Below are positions 1 through 10,032 of a stretch of DNA of 64,000 nucleotides, piece by piece. Made by a program: the position numbers and the translations under genes. How positions within the stretch are numbered: the first letter of the stretch is position 1; each line of letters opens with the position of its first letter. The notes under the pieces were generated by a model. That model saw only the letters and a program-made list of their open reading frames with translations. It was not told the DNA's origin and made no database searches. The stretch is from NCBI GenBank assembly GCA_000648925.1, contig JFHF01000003.1, forward strand, positions 218,603-282,602. Reading direction: 5' to 3'. This DNA comes from Caballeronia jiangsuensis. GTDB taxonomy: Bacteria; Pseudomonadota; Gammaproteobacteria; Burkholderiales; Burkholderiaceae.

Positions 1-1374
1 CCAGGTTCCGCGTCGTCGAATTCCCCGCTCAACGGCACGGCCGAAGAGAGCCGTGCGGCCGGCCGCGCATTGCGCGACGCGGTTCCGTTCGACGCCCACG
101 GCGCGTGGTCGCCCGAGCCCGATAGGCCCGATCCCGTCGAGCGCGTGCTCGCAGGCAACGCGGGCCGGCAGGAAAGGCTCATTCCGCTACGCATGCAGCG
201 TATGGCCGAATCGCCGTTCGCGTTCCTGCGCGGCTCCGCGACCGTGATGGCGTGGGATCTGGCGAAGTCGCCGTCGATCGGGCACAACGTCATCATCGAC
301 GGCGATGCGCACGTCAATAATTTCGGCCTTTTTCGCACGCCGCGCCAGGACGTCGTGTTCGATCTGAACGACTTCGACGAAACGCTCGTCGGTCCCTGGG
401 AATGGGATCTGAAGCGCCTGACCGCGAGCATCAATGTCGCGGCGCGCGAGAACGGCGTCGACGCCGCCGGGCGCGAGCGCGCGGTGCGCTCGGCATGCGC
501 CGCGTATCGCACGACGATGGCCGATCTCTGGCAAGTGAGCCCCTACGATCTCTGGCAGATGCGTTCCTACGCGAGCGCCCTGCACATGGACGCCCCGACG
601 AAGCTCGACGCCGACGAAAAAGCGACCATCGAAAAGACCGTCGAGCGCGCGATGAAGCGCTCGCACGCGACGATGCTCGCGAAAGTTGCGGAACCGGCCG
701 GCAAGAGCTATCGCTTCAAGGTCGATCCGCCGATCCTCACGAGCCTCGACGCCGCCGAAAAAAATCATGTGATCGATGGCCTGAAGGCGTATCTGCAGAC
801 CATCGCGGGCGAATGGCGCATGATGCTGGAGCGTTACGACGTCGTGGATGTCGCGCATCGCGTCGTCGGCGTGGGCAGTGTCGGCACGCGCGCGTATCTC
901 GTGCTGATGCTCGGGCGCGCGCTCGGCGATCCGCTTTTCATTCAGGTGAAGGAAGGCATCGTGCCCGCGGCCGCGCCCTTCGTGCCGCCGCTCGACGAGC
1001 CGTATCGGCATCAGGGACGGCGTGTCGTGCATGGTCAGCGGCTTTTGCAGAGTTCGTCGGATGCGCTGCTCGGCTGGACGACCATCTCGGGCCGCGATTT
1101 CTACGTACGACAGATGAAACAGATTCGCGGCTCGATTCCCATGGACTGGCTGCACGGCGCCACCTTCGATTTTTACGCGTGGTGTCTCGGCCTCCTGCTC
1201 GGCCGGGCCCACGCGCGCACGGGCGACGCCGCGCTCATCGCGGGGTATTGCGGCAACTCGGATCGCCTCGACGCGGCTTACGCGAGCTGGGCCGAACGCT
1301 ACGGCGCACAGACAGTCGCCGATCACGCCGCCTTTTGCGCGGCGATCAGCGTGGGCCGTGTGCCTGCCGCATGA
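1..1374 (+). CDS. DUF2252 family protein, 5' end outside the window
   Basis: The reading frame is open from base 1, so the true start probably lies upstream; the first start-like codon inside the window is a TTG at 70. The protein shows the hallmarks of DUF2252: a SPFAFLRGSA block, a GDAHVNNFG motif, then FDLNDFDET followed by GPWEWDLKRL, and near the C-terminus a GRAHARTGD block. These conserved Asp, His and Arg residues resemble an aminoglycoside-phosphotransferase or kinase-like fold, but no substrate is established. It stands alone ahead of mscL with no obvious operon partner. The family assignment is firm; the biochemical role is unknown. Confidence 0.85.
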   Translation, partial: PGSASSNSPLNGTAEESRAAGRALRDAVPFDAHGAWSPEPDRPDPVERVLAGNAGRQERLIPLRMQRMAESPFAFLRGSATVMAWDLAKSPSIGHNVIIDGDAHVNNFGLFRTPRQDVVFDLNDFDETLVGPWEWDLKRLTASINVAARENGVDAAGRERAVRSACAAYRTTMADLWQVSPYDLWQMRSYASALHMDAPTKLDADEKATIEKTVERAMKRSHATMLAKVAEPAGKSYRFKVDPPILTSLDAAEKNHVIDGLKAYLQTIAGEWRMMLERYDVVDVAHRVVGVGSVGTRAYLVLMLGRALGDPLFIQVKEGIVPAAAPFVPPLDEPYRHQGRRVVHGQRLLQSSSDALLGWTTISGRDFYVRQMKQIRGSIPMDWLHGATFDFYAWCLGLLLGRAHARTGDAALIAGYCGNSDRLDAAYASWAERYGAQTVADHAAFCAAISVGRVPAA

Positions 1375-1552
1375 TGGTCGAAGGCGCGCGCGATTTTCGG
1401 CGCGCGGGCGGTCCGCAGTCGAATTGACTATCATTGACGCTGTCCGCGATGAAACGCGTTTCGCTGCGCGTTTCGCGGATGTCTCAATGGCATAGCCCTT
1501 GCTGCCGCTTTGGCCCGCACAACCGTCTAACTCAAACTGGAGGAAGCCGCGC

Positions 1553-1996
1553 ATGAGCATGATCGAAGAATTCAAGAACTTCGCCCTGAAGGGCAACGTC
1601 ATGGACCTCGCGGTCGGTGTCATCATCGGCGGCGCATTCTCGACGATCGTGAACTCCGTCGTGAAGGATCTGATCATGCCGGTGGTCGGTCTTGCCACCG
1701 GTGGCCTCGACTTTTCAAACCTCTTCGTAAAACTCGGACAGATACCGCCAACCTTCAAGGGCAATCCGGATTCGTACAAGGACCTGCAGACGGCGGGCGT
1801 CGCCGTGTTCGGCTACGGCTCGTTCATCACGACGCTGATCAACTTCATCATCCTCGCGTTCATCATCTTTCTGATGGTCAAGTTCATCAACAATCTGCGC
1901 AAGCCTTCCGAAACCACGCCGCCGCCCGCGACGCCGGAAGACGTGCTGCTGCTGCGCGAAATCCGCGACGAACTGAAGAACGCGCCGCGCGTCTAG
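1553..1996 (+). CDS. mscL: Large-conductance mechanosensitive channel MscL
   Basis: This 147-residue inner-membrane protein opens a wide pore when membrane tension rises and so protects against hypo-osmotic lysis. The N-terminus [16 protein letters not shown] is the family's amphipathic helix, followed by TM1 (about residues 17-45, [14 protein letters not shown]) and TM2 (about 75-105, [13 protein letters not shown] onward), with a charged cytoplasmic C-terminal helix. The ATG at 1553 was chosen because GGAGG lies just upstream and because the family starts here; an in-frame start at 1499 would add 18 unrelated residues. It is monocistronic. The length is typical of the family. Confidence 0.96.
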   Translation: MSMIEEFKNFALKGNVMDLAVGVIIGGAFSTIVNSVVKDLIMPVVGLATGGLDFSNLFVKLGQIPPTFKGNPDSYKDLQTAGVAVFGYGSFITTLINFIILAFIIFLMVKFINNLRKPSETTPPPATPEDVLLLREIRDELKNAPRV

Positions 1997-2363
1997 CCGG
2001 GCAAACCCGCTCGAAACGGGTGGAACCTGTGCGACGCGCATGGGTCTGCCCGGAGAGTCACCCCGCACGCTTGGTGCGCCCACCCGCTTTTTTCTTTACG
2101 AAAGCTGTTCGCGCGGGTAGCAGCGGGACTATTATTGGGATAGATGCTCAGAGGGATGCCAAGCGGGCCGCCAAACGGTTATCGGCACGAATCGTGCGCC
2201 AGGAACGTGCACCGGCATTTTGCTGGTGACAAGGATGAATGGCCCGATTCACCGTGACCTAATCACATCGATGCGCTATAAAAGATCGACGTGCGGCGCG
2301 CAAGACGGGAGTGGCCGCATGAGGACGCTGCGTTTCTTGCAATTCTTTTTCAGGCGAGTTTTT
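1997..2363. other. Intergenic stretch after mscL
   Basis: No convincing gene is present here. A weak stem (ACCCG/CGGGT) follows the mscL stop near 2005-2025. A second short stem (CGCAC/GTGCG near 2066-2081) is followed by a run of six T at 2088-2093 and could act as the mscL terminator. The section near 2250-2290 is locally AT-richer and may hold the promoter of the next gene. Confidence 0.4.
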
Positions 2364-2810
2364 ATGTCCTTCCCGAAAAAGCGTAAGCGCGTGAAGGCCG
2401 ATGGCGACGAGTCTTTTCTCGCCGTGCTACGGCATTTCAAGCCATTTGGTCAGCTCGACACGAAGATTGCCCGAGCTCGCGCCCAGGATGAACCGGTGCT
2501 ATACGCGCATGTCCTGCCGGGGCTCGATGTTCTTCTGTGCAGCGTGCGCGGCGCCCAGCCGCCGTACCCGGCCATCGACGAGCTGCACAGGCGCTGTGTC
2601 GAATCGATCACCAATGCGCTCGAGCAGCCGCTCGACGGACTGGAGAACGGCGGTTACTGGTACGAGGCGAACGGCTTTGGTTTCCTCGTGTTCGCGAGCC
2701 GCGCCCGAACGCAGATCCTGAGCGAATTCGGCGCGACGGTTTCGGCGCGCAGGCGTCGGGGCACGCGTCGCCAGGACGCGGGCGATGCTGCTTCGCGGCC
2801 GCTGCGTTGA
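2364..2810 (+). CDS. Hypothetical protein with basic N- and C-termini
   Basis: I do not recognise this family. From the ATG at 2364 the product is 148 residues, beginning MSFPKKRKRVKADGDES, with a central globular-looking part (residues about 20-115, including a YWYEANGFGFLVF block) and a basic, Arg-rich tail. AGGCGAG precedes this ATG. An alternative ATG at 2319 with a good GGGAG upstream would add 15 mostly hydrophobic residues. There is no signal peptide or clear membrane segment in the shorter form. The gene stands alone between mscL and dodecin. The central part shows normal high-GC codon use, so I believe it is coding, but no function can be proposed. Confidence 0.55.
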   Translation: MSFPKKRKRVKADGDESFLAVLRHFKPFGQLDTKIARARAQDEPVLYAHVLPGLDVLLCSVRGAQPPYPAIDELHRRCVESITNALEQPLDGLENGGYWYEANGFGFLVFASRARTQILSEFGATVSARRRRGTRRQDAGDAASRPLR

Positions 2811-2849
2811 TCCTTCTCTGAGCTTTCCTGTTTCTCCCCGATGCATGCG

Positions 2850-2867
2850 GGCCTCGTGAACGAGGCC
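2850..2867. terminator. Hairpin downstream of the hypothetical gene
   Basis: A perfect 7-bp stem GGCCTCG/CGAGGCC encloses a TGAA tetraloop 40 bp after the stop of the hypothetical gene. It lacks a clear T tract, so it may be an RNA-stabilising or weak termination structure. Confidence 0.35.
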
Positions 2868-3024
2868 TCGCGTGCCGTTGTCTGCGCATCGGCGTGCTTC
2901 GCGCAAACCCCGACTACTCCCGTAAGCGTTCCTGTCCTTTAATGGAAGCCACGCGCGAAAGCGTGATGGCGCGTGCCTTGCTGGATCGGAAGACATCCCC
3001 TTGAGGGACTACAAGGAGAACACC

Positions 3025-3231
3025 ATGTCGGAACACGTCTACAAGCAGATCGAACTGACCGGCTCATCGCCGCAATCGAGCGATGACGCCGTGCGCGTCG
3101 CGCTCGAGAAGGCGTCGAAAACGCTGCGCAACATGCACTGGTTCGAAGTGGTGGAAACACGAGGGCACATTGATGATGGCAAGGTCCTGCATTGGCAGGT
3201 GACGATCAAGGTGGGACTGCGTATCGATTGA
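3025..3231 (+). CDS. Dodecin family flavin-binding protein
   Basis: The 68-residue product matches dodecin, a small dodecameric hollow-sphere protein that stores or buffers riboflavin, FMN or related cofactors. Family signatures are visible: SEHVYKQIELTGSS at the start, ASKTLRNMHWFEVVETRG in the middle with the flavin-stacking Trp, and the C-terminal strand LHWQVTIKVG. The ATG at 3025 (MSEHVYK) has an AAGGAG ribosome site seven bases upstream; an upstream in-frame start at 3001 would only add residues not seen in the family. It is a single gene followed by a terminator-like hairpin and a repeat element. Confidence 0.93.
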   Translation: MSEHVYKQIELTGSSPQSSDDAVRVALEKASKTLRNMHWFEVVETRGHIDDGKVLHWQVTIKVGLRID

Positions 3232-3239
3232 TGGCGGCG

Positions 3240-3266
3240 CCCCCGCGCGCCGGGGGTGGGCTTTTT
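3240..3266 (+). terminator. Intrinsic terminator of the dodecin gene
   Basis: A GC stem CCCCCG/CGGGGG with a CGCGC loop (3240-3256) lies nine bases after the stop and is followed, after TGGGC, by five T (3262-3266). Confidence 0.6.
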
Positions 3267-3320
3267 GCAGGATCCCGTTGGCGTTCGATGATGGCTGCGT
3301 GCATGCCGGGGCCGGCTTTT

Positions 3321-3927
3321 TGCCGGATCCCGTTTTCGCGTCGGTCTATTCGTGTTGCCCCTGTGCGGGGCGGCAGTCACTTTCTTTGCTGCTGCAAAGA
3401 AAGTAACCAAAGAAACAGCTATCCCCAGCCTAAGCACTTCACACCGGCCGCGGCACAGGCGATTGGCTGAATGGCCCGGCACTAGCGAGTGCCCCCACAA
3501 GCAGACAAGGGCTTGGACCGCGCACGGTCTGACAAACCATAACCTTGAGCACGCTGGTTCAGCACCAAATAGCTCCGGCCTGCTTCGCGGCCGATGGGTC
3601 AATCGGGTTTGCGCGTGCTTCTTCTTCGTTGGTTTCCCTCGCATACCCAACGGCAGCGCGTAGCGCTGTGCCGATGCTCTTTGGTGCTGAACCAGCATGC
3701 TTGGACATTTAGGGCGGCAGACCGTGCGCGAGCCAAGCCCGGTAAGTCCTTCGAGGGCGACACTTAGGCGAGTGCCGCCTGCGGCTGGCAAGCATGGCCA
3801 ACGTGCGTGTGACCGCGGGCGGTGAGAAGCTGTTTCTTTGGTTACTTTCTTTGCAGCAGCAAAGAAAGTGACTGCCGCCCCGCACAGGGGCAGCGCCAAT
3901 AGACCGACACGAATACGGGATCCGGCA
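3321..3927. repeat. ~607 bp near-palindromic repeat element, copy 1
   Basis: Bases 3321-3420 match the reverse complement of 3828-3927 with only about five mismatches in 100 bases. The inner part also pairs: 3553-3569 with 3679-3695 is a perfect 17-bp inverted repeat, and 3511-3531 pairs with about 3718-3738. The entire element can therefore fold into one long hairpin with its apex near 3624. Each arm also holds its own hairpin, ACTTTCTTTGC and GCAAAGAAAGT around a 4-base loop (3379-3404 and 3844-3869). A second copy with the same orientation lies at 10033-10623. No transposase is encoded, and I see no clear target-site duplication. It sits between the 3' ends of dodecin and the BMP-type gene. 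It could be a non-autonomous mobile element, a structured RNA or a bidirectional terminator; the sequence alone does not decide. Confidence 0.85.
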
Positions 3928-3955
3928 ACCTCCCGAGCCTATCGCAAAAAAAAAC

Positions 3956-5041
3956 CTACTTCGGCAACGCCCCGTCCACCCCCTCGACATACCAGTTGAT
4001 CCGCTGCAGTTCCGGATCGGAAAGCGTCTTGCCCGCCGGCACCTTCTCCGCGCCTGACTGATCCTTGATCGGACCACTGAACACATCCCACTTGCCCGCA
4101 TGCAGCTCGTCACGCTTCGCGGACACCGCCTGCACCGCCTTCGCGGGAATCACGCCCGTGTTCAGATCTTCGAGATCGACAGCCTTCTGCGGAATGCCGA
4201 GCCACACCGGATCGTTCTTCCACTTGCCGTCGAGCACTTGCTGGATCACCGTGTTGTAGTACACGCCCCAGTGCGCGACCACCGAGCCCAGATGCGCGCT
4301 CGGGCCAAACTTCTTCATGTTCGAATCCCAGCCGAACGCGAACACTTTCTTCTCGGCGGCGGTATTGAGCGTCGCATTCGAATCCGTGTTCTGCAGCAGC
4401 ACGTCGGCGCCCTGCCCGATCAGCGTTTCGGCAGCCTGCTTTTCCTTGCCCGGATCGAACCAGCTATTGATCCAGATGACCTTCGTATGGACCTTCGGGT
4501 TCACGGAGCGCGCGCCCATCGTGTACGCGTTGATGTTGCGCACGACTTCCGGAATCGGCACCGACGCGACGAAGCCGAGCGTGTTGGTCTTCGTCACGTA
4601 GCCCGCGGCGACGCCCGCCAGATACGCGCCCTGATACATGCGCACGTCATAGGTGCCGAAGTTCTTCGCCTTCTTGAAGCCCGTTGCCGTCAGGAAGATG
4701 GTGTCCGGGAAATCCTTCGCGACCTTCAGCGCGAAATCCTGATAGCCGAAGCTCGTCGCGAAGATGACCTTGTTGCCCTTGTTCGCGAGATCGCGGAACA
4801 CGCGTTCCGAGTCCGCCGACTCCGGCACGTTCTCCACGCGCGTGATCTTGATCTTGCTGCCGAACTTCGCTTCGGCTTCCTTGCTGCCCGCATCGTGCGC
4901 GAAGGTCCAGCCCGCATCGCCCGGATTGCCGAGGTAGACGAACGCGACGCCCGGTGCATCCGCCGCCCGCGCGCTCAGGGCCGCGACGGTGGCGGACAAT
5001 GCGACCGTCGCGGTGATCGCCTTCAGCCATGGTTTATTCAT
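3956..5041 (-). CDS. BMP family ABC transporter substrate-binding protein
   Basis: This 361-residue periplasmic lipoprotein-like or secreted protein of the Bmp/PnrA family binds the ligand for the ABC importer encoded just upstream. Residues 1-27 form a signal peptide ending at ARA-AD. The mature part starts GVAFVYLGNPGDAGWTFAHD, the typical Bmp opening, and contains FATSFGYQDFALKVAKDFPD and FGWDSNM segments lining the ligand site. Known Bmp proteins bind purine nucleosides, and some relatives bind other purine-like ligands. It is the last gene of a four-gene operon (ATPase, two permeases, binding protein). Location next to 8-oxoguanine deaminase and urate genes suggests a purine ligand; that is inference. 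Confidence 0.88.
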   Translation of the reverse strand: MNKPWLKAITATVALSATVAALSARAADAPGVAFVYLGNPGDAGWTFAHDAGSKEAEAKFGSKIKITRVENVPESADSERVFRDLANKGNKVIFATSFGYQDFALKVAKDFPDTIFLTATGFKKAKNFGTYDVRMYQGAYLAGVAAGYVTKTNTLGFVASVPIPEVVRNINAYTMGARSVNPKVHTKVIWINSWFDPGKEKQAAETLIGQGADVLLQNTDSNATLNTAAEKKVFAFGWDSNMKKFGPSAHLGSVVAHWGVYYNTVIQQVLDGKWKNDPVWLGIPQKAVDLEDLNTGVIPAKAVQAVSAKRDELHAGKWDVFSGPIKDQSGAEKVPAGKTLSDPELQRINWYVEGVDGALPK

Positions 5042-5147
5042 TGTGATTCTCCTGGTCGATGTTGTGTGAAGCGGTCATGCAGCCCCGCAACAGTTTGGTC
5101 GGTCAAAAATGAGAGCGAAACCGCGATGCTGCGCGAGAACAACAGCA

Positions 5148-6077
5148 TCAGCTCGCCGCGAAAAACGGCTTGCCGAGCGATGCGGGCGCGTTGAGTTTGA
5201 TCGTGTTCGGGTTGCGCGAAATGATCACGAGCACGACGATCGTTGCGATATAAGGCAGCATCGCGAGGAACTGCGTCGGTACAGGCACGCCGATCGCCTG
5301 CGCGTAAAACTGCAGCGCCATCACCGCGCCGAAGAGCAGCGCGCCGATCAACAGTCGGCCCGGCCGCCAGGTCGCGAACACGACGAGCGCAAGCGCGATC
5401 CAGCCGCGCCCCGATGTGAGTTGCTCCTGCCAGACGTGCAGATAGACGATCGAGTAGTAGCCGCCCGCGATGCCGGCCATCGCGCCGCCGAAGAGCGTCG
5501 CGCCATAACGCACGCCGACGACCGGAAAGCCCACCGCATGAGCGACCGCGGGCGATTCGCCGACCGAGCGCAAAACGAGCCCCGCGCGCGTCTTGTAGAG
5601 AAACCAGCCGATCACGCCGAACATGATGAATGCGAGATAGCCGAGCGGCGTGAGCGAGAAGATCGCGGGGCCGAGCACGGGAATGTTCGCGAGGCCAGGA
5701 AGCGGCATCACGTCGATGCTCGCGCGCACCGCCGCCGACGTGTACGGCTTGCCGACATACGCCGAAAAGCCGATGCCGAAGATCGTCAGCGAGAGGCCCG
5801 TCGCGACCTGATTGGCGAGCATCGTGATGGTGAGAAAGCCGAACAGCAGCGCCATCGCGAGCCCCGCGAACACGGACGCGACGATGCCCAGCCACGGACT
5901 GCCGGTGATCGCGGTGACGGCGTAGCCGGTGACGGCGCCCATCAGCATCATCCCTTCGACGCCGAGATTCAGGACGCCCGATTTTTCCGCGACGAGTTCG
6001 CCCGCGCCCGCGTACATCAGCGGGATGGCGGCGATCACGGCGCTCGATGCGAGGTTGCTGGCCTGATTGATGTCCAT
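5148..6077 (-). CDS. ABC transporter permease, BPD_transp_2 family (second permease)
   Basis: This 309-residue inner-membrane protein is one half of the channel of the BMP-dependent importer. It has the multi-span pattern of the branched-chain amino acid/ribose-type permease family, with the segment GELVAEKSGVLNLGVEGMMLMGAVTGY near residue 27-53, which is characteristic of nucleoside-type permeases (NupQ/YufQ-like). The start codon is 13 bases after the end of the first permease gene. The Bmp gene follows after a 106-base gap. It is a normal length, with no sign of disruption. Confidence 0.9.
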   Translation of the reverse strand: MDINQASNLASSAVIAAIPLMYAGAGELVAEKSGVLNLGVEGMMLMGAVTGYAVTAITGSPWLGIVASVFAGLAMALLFGFLTITMLANQVATGLSLTIFGIGFSAYVGKPYTSAAVRASIDVMPLPGLANIPVLGPAIFSLTPLGYLAFIMFGVIGWFLYKTRAGLVLRSVGESPAVAHAVGFPVVGVRYGATLFGGAMAGIAGGYYSIVYLHVWQEQLTSGRGWIALALVVFATWRPGRLLIGALLFGAVMALQFYAQAIGVPVPTQFLAMLPYIATIVVLVIISRNPNTIKLNAPASLGKPFFAAS

Positions 6078-6090
6078 TTTTATTGCCTCG

Positions 6091-7197
6091 TCATGCGGCG
6101 TGATGCGCAGGCGTCCTGCGCTTGATGCGGTAATTCACGAACAGATCGCAGCCGAGCAGGCAAAAGAGCAGCAAGCCCTGAAACACGCCCGCGAGCGCTT
6201 GCGGCAATTGCAGCGAGGTCTGCACGGCTTCGCCGCCGAGATACAGGAGCGCCATCAGCAGGCTCGCGAGCACGATGCCCACCGGATGCAGTCGTCCCAC
6301 GAACACGACGATGATCGCCGTGAAGCCGTAGCCCGGCGACCAGCCCGCCTGAAGCTGGCCGATCGGACCGGCCACTTCGCCCATGCCGGCGAGGCCCGCG
6401 AGGCCGCCGGACAAGAGCAGCGATGTCCAGATCGTTTTCTTGTCGGAGAAACCGGCGTAGCGCGCGGCGAGCGGTGCAAGACCGCCGACGTTCATCCGGA
6501 AGCCCGCGAAACTCTTGCGCATGAAGAGCCACACGCACGGAATCGCGATCGCCGTCAGAAACGCCGACGCGTTGATGCGCGTGCCCTTGAGCCACGCCCA
6601 GTGCCAGTCGCCGTAGAGGCGCGGGAACAGCGCGTCGTCGCCGAACATCGCCGAGATCGGGAAGTTCATGCCTTCCGGGTCGCGCCACGGTCCGCTCACC
6701 AGATAGATCAGCAATTGCGCCGCAACGTAGGTGAGCATCAGACTCGTCAGGATTTCGTTGGTGTTGAAGCGGCTCTTCAGCAGCGCGGGAATCCCCGCCC
6801 ACACCATGCCGCCGATGACGCCGCCCGCCATCATCAGGGGCAGCGTCCACCAGCCGGACGCATCGCCGACATGGATCGCAATGCCGCCCGCGACGATGCC
6901 GCCGAGCAGCATCTGCCCTTCCGCGCCGATGTTCCACACGTTCGCGCGATAGCCGACCGCGAGCCCGAGTCCGATCAGGCACAACGGCGACGCTTTCAGC
7001 ACGAGCTCGGACCAGCCGTTGACGCTCGACAGCGGCTCGATGAAGAACGCGTGCATCGCGCGCAACGGGTCCTGGCCGACGAGACTGAAAATCAGAAAGC
7101 CGATGACGAGCGTCGCGACGGCGGCGACCACCGGCACCGCGAGTTGCATGGCGCGCGAGGGCGTCGGGCGCGCTTCGAGTCGATAGGGGAAGATCAT
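6091..7197 (-). CDS. ABC transporter permease, BPD_transp_2 family (first permease)
   Basis: This 368-residue inner-membrane protein is the other channel subunit of the importer and resembles NupP/YufP-type permeases. It starts with a basic cytoplasmic N-terminus and a first membrane segment (about residues 18-40, AVPVVAAVATLVIGFLIFSL), a periplasmic loop with DPLRAMHAFF, and the conserved block GLGLAVGYRANVWNIGAEGQML near residues 76-97. It begins five bases after the ATPase stop, indicating tight co-transcription. Confidence 0.9.
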   Translation of the reverse strand: MIFPYRLEARPTPSRAMQLAVPVVAAVATLVIGFLIFSLVGQDPLRAMHAFFIEPLSSVNGWSELVLKASPLCLIGLGLAVGYRANVWNIGAEGQMLLGGIVAGGIAIHVGDASGWWTLPLMMAGGVIGGMVWAGIPALLKSRFNTNEILTSLMLTYVAAQLLIYLVSGPWRDPEGMNFPISAMFGDDALFPRLYGDWHWAWLKGTRINASAFLTAIAIPCVWLFMRKSFAGFRMNVGGLAPLAARYAGFSDKKTIWTSLLLSGGLAGLAGMGEVAGPIGQLQAGWSPGYGFTAIIVVFVGRLHPVGIVLASLLMALLYLGGEAVQTSLQLPQALAGVFQGLLLFCLLGCDLFVNYRIKRRTPAHHAA

Positions 7198-7202
7198 CGT
7201 GC

Positions 7203-8777
<1,575 letters not shown>

Positions 8778-8968
8778 TGAAATCCAGAAATGCGCCTGGT
8801 CACCGAGCAGACCGGGCTGGAAAAGTTACCGCTCACGAGCGCGTGACACGGCGGTGTCGCGCAAACTCATATCGCGGGCAGAATTTACAGAATTCGGAAC
8901 GCTAAGTCGATAACTCAAAATTATGTGTTGCGTACCGCTAAAGCCAGTGTTTGCGGGTAAGCCACACC

Positions 8969-9004
8969 TTGACGAAATTTTTACGTCATATTAAAAATGA
9001 TATG
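8969..9004 (+). promoter_or_regulatory. Candidate promoter and operator of the LysR gene
   Basis: TTGACG at 8969-8974 and TAAAAA at 8992-8997 are 17 bases apart, a plausible sigma-70 promoter 45 bases upstream of the lysR start. It overlaps the inverted repeat CATAT-N8-ATATG at 8987-9004. A palindrome over the -10 region would fit autorepression, common for LysR genes. The intergenic region 8778-9048 is shared with the divergent ABC operon. Confidence 0.45.
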
Positions 9005-9048
9005 TTGCACCCCCGCATCGATCAGCCAGAACATATAGTGGAGATAAC

Positions 9049-9981
9049 ATGAGTCAGCAACGCGAGGCGATCGATACGTATCTGTTACGCGTCTTGCATA
9101 CCCTCTTGATGGAACGCAGCGTGACGCGTGCGGCCGTCAAGCTCAATCAGTCGCAACCCGCCATCAGCGCCGCTTTGCGCCGGTTGCGCGATATCACCGG
9201 CGACCCGTTGCTCGTGCGCGGCAAGTCCGGCATGGTGCCGACCGAGTATGGTCTGCGCCTGCTCGAACCTACGCAGAACGCGCTGCGCGAAATCGAGCGC
9301 ATCAAGGTCCAGCAGCACAACTTCGATCCTTCGACGTCGGTGCGGTGCTATCGCATCGGCTGTCCCGACTATCTGAACGTGCTGTTCGTGCCGACCGTCG
9401 TCGAACGATTCCGGCAGGCTGCGCCCGACGCGACGCTCGAGTTCCATTCGCTCGGCCCCGCGTTCGATTACGAGCTGGCGCTCGAAGACGGCAAGCTCGA
9501 TATCGTCGTGGGCAACTGGCCCGAGCCGCCCGAACAATTGCATCTTTCCAATCTGTTCGTCGACAAGATCGTGTGTCTCGTCAGCAATCAGCATCCGTTC
9601 GCCAAGCGCGGCGGGCTCACGCTCGATCAGTACCTGAACGCGCCGCATCTCGCGCCGACGCCCTATTCCGTCGGGCAGCGCGGTGCGATCGACGTGCATC
9701 TGGCGCGGGAGCGTTTGAAGCGTCATGTCGTCGTTACGTTGCCGTACTTCAATCTCGCGCCTTACGTGTTGATCAAGTCGGATCTCGTCTTCACGACGAC
9801 GCGGCTTTTTGCCGACCATTACGCGCGGTTTCTGCCGCTCGCGGTCGTGCCGGCGCCGCTCGATTTTCCGCCGATGCAGTATTACCAGTTGTGGCATGAG
9901 CGGTGTCATTATTCCGATGAGGTTCGCTGGCTGCGGGGGCTCGTTGCCGAGGCGACGCGGTCGTTGATCGATCAGCCTTGA
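9049..9981 (+). CDS. LysR family transcriptional regulator
   Basis: The 310-residue protein has the LysR winged helix-turn-helix at residues about 8-65 (VTRAAVKLNQSQPAISAALRR is the recognition region) followed by a substrate-binding domain similar to periplasmic-binding folds. The subgroup with a YLLRVLHTLLMERSVTRAA opening includes NodD/SyrM- and PcaQ-like regulators. It is divergent from the BMP-type ABC operon across 271 bases, so it is a good candidate for its regulator; a coinducer such as a purine is inference. A repeat element lies directly downstream. Confidence 0.92.
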   Translation: MSQQREAIDTYLLRVLHTLLMERSVTRAAVKLNQSQPAISAALRRLRDITGDPLLVRGKSGMVPTEYGLRLLEPTQNALREIERIKVQQHNFDPSTSVRCYRIGCPDYLNVLFVPTVVERFRQAAPDATLEFHSLGPAFDYELALEDGKLDIVVGNWPEPPEQLHLSNLFVDKIVCLVSNQHPFAKRGGLTLDQYLNAPHLAPTPYSVGQRGAIDVHLARERLKRHVVVTLPYFNLAPYVLIKSDLVFTTTRLFADHYARFLPLAVVPAPLDFPPMQYYQLWHERCHYSDEVRWLRGLVAEATRSLIDQP

Positions 9982-10002
9982 GGTTGGCTTCGTCCTTTCG
10001 TT

Positions 10003-10024
10003 GGTTCGATGGTTCGATGGTTCG
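10003..10024 (+). repeat. Short tandem repeat after lysR
   Basis: The unit GGTTCGAT occurs twice and a partial GGTTCG follows, directly after the lysR stop and just before repeat element copy 2. Confidence 0.6.
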
Positions 10025-10032
10025 TTCGTGAA

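Noticed and set aside
187..1779. 530-codon minus-strand frame opposite the DUF2252 gene and mscL
   Set aside because: Both opposite genes show clear family motifs; this frame does not.
3039..3899. Frames inside repeat copy 1 encoding VTFFAAAKKV-like peptides, and the matching ones in copy 2
   Set aside because: They are translations of inverted-repeat arms, run through dodecin or past the element, differ in frame between copies and lack ribosome sites.
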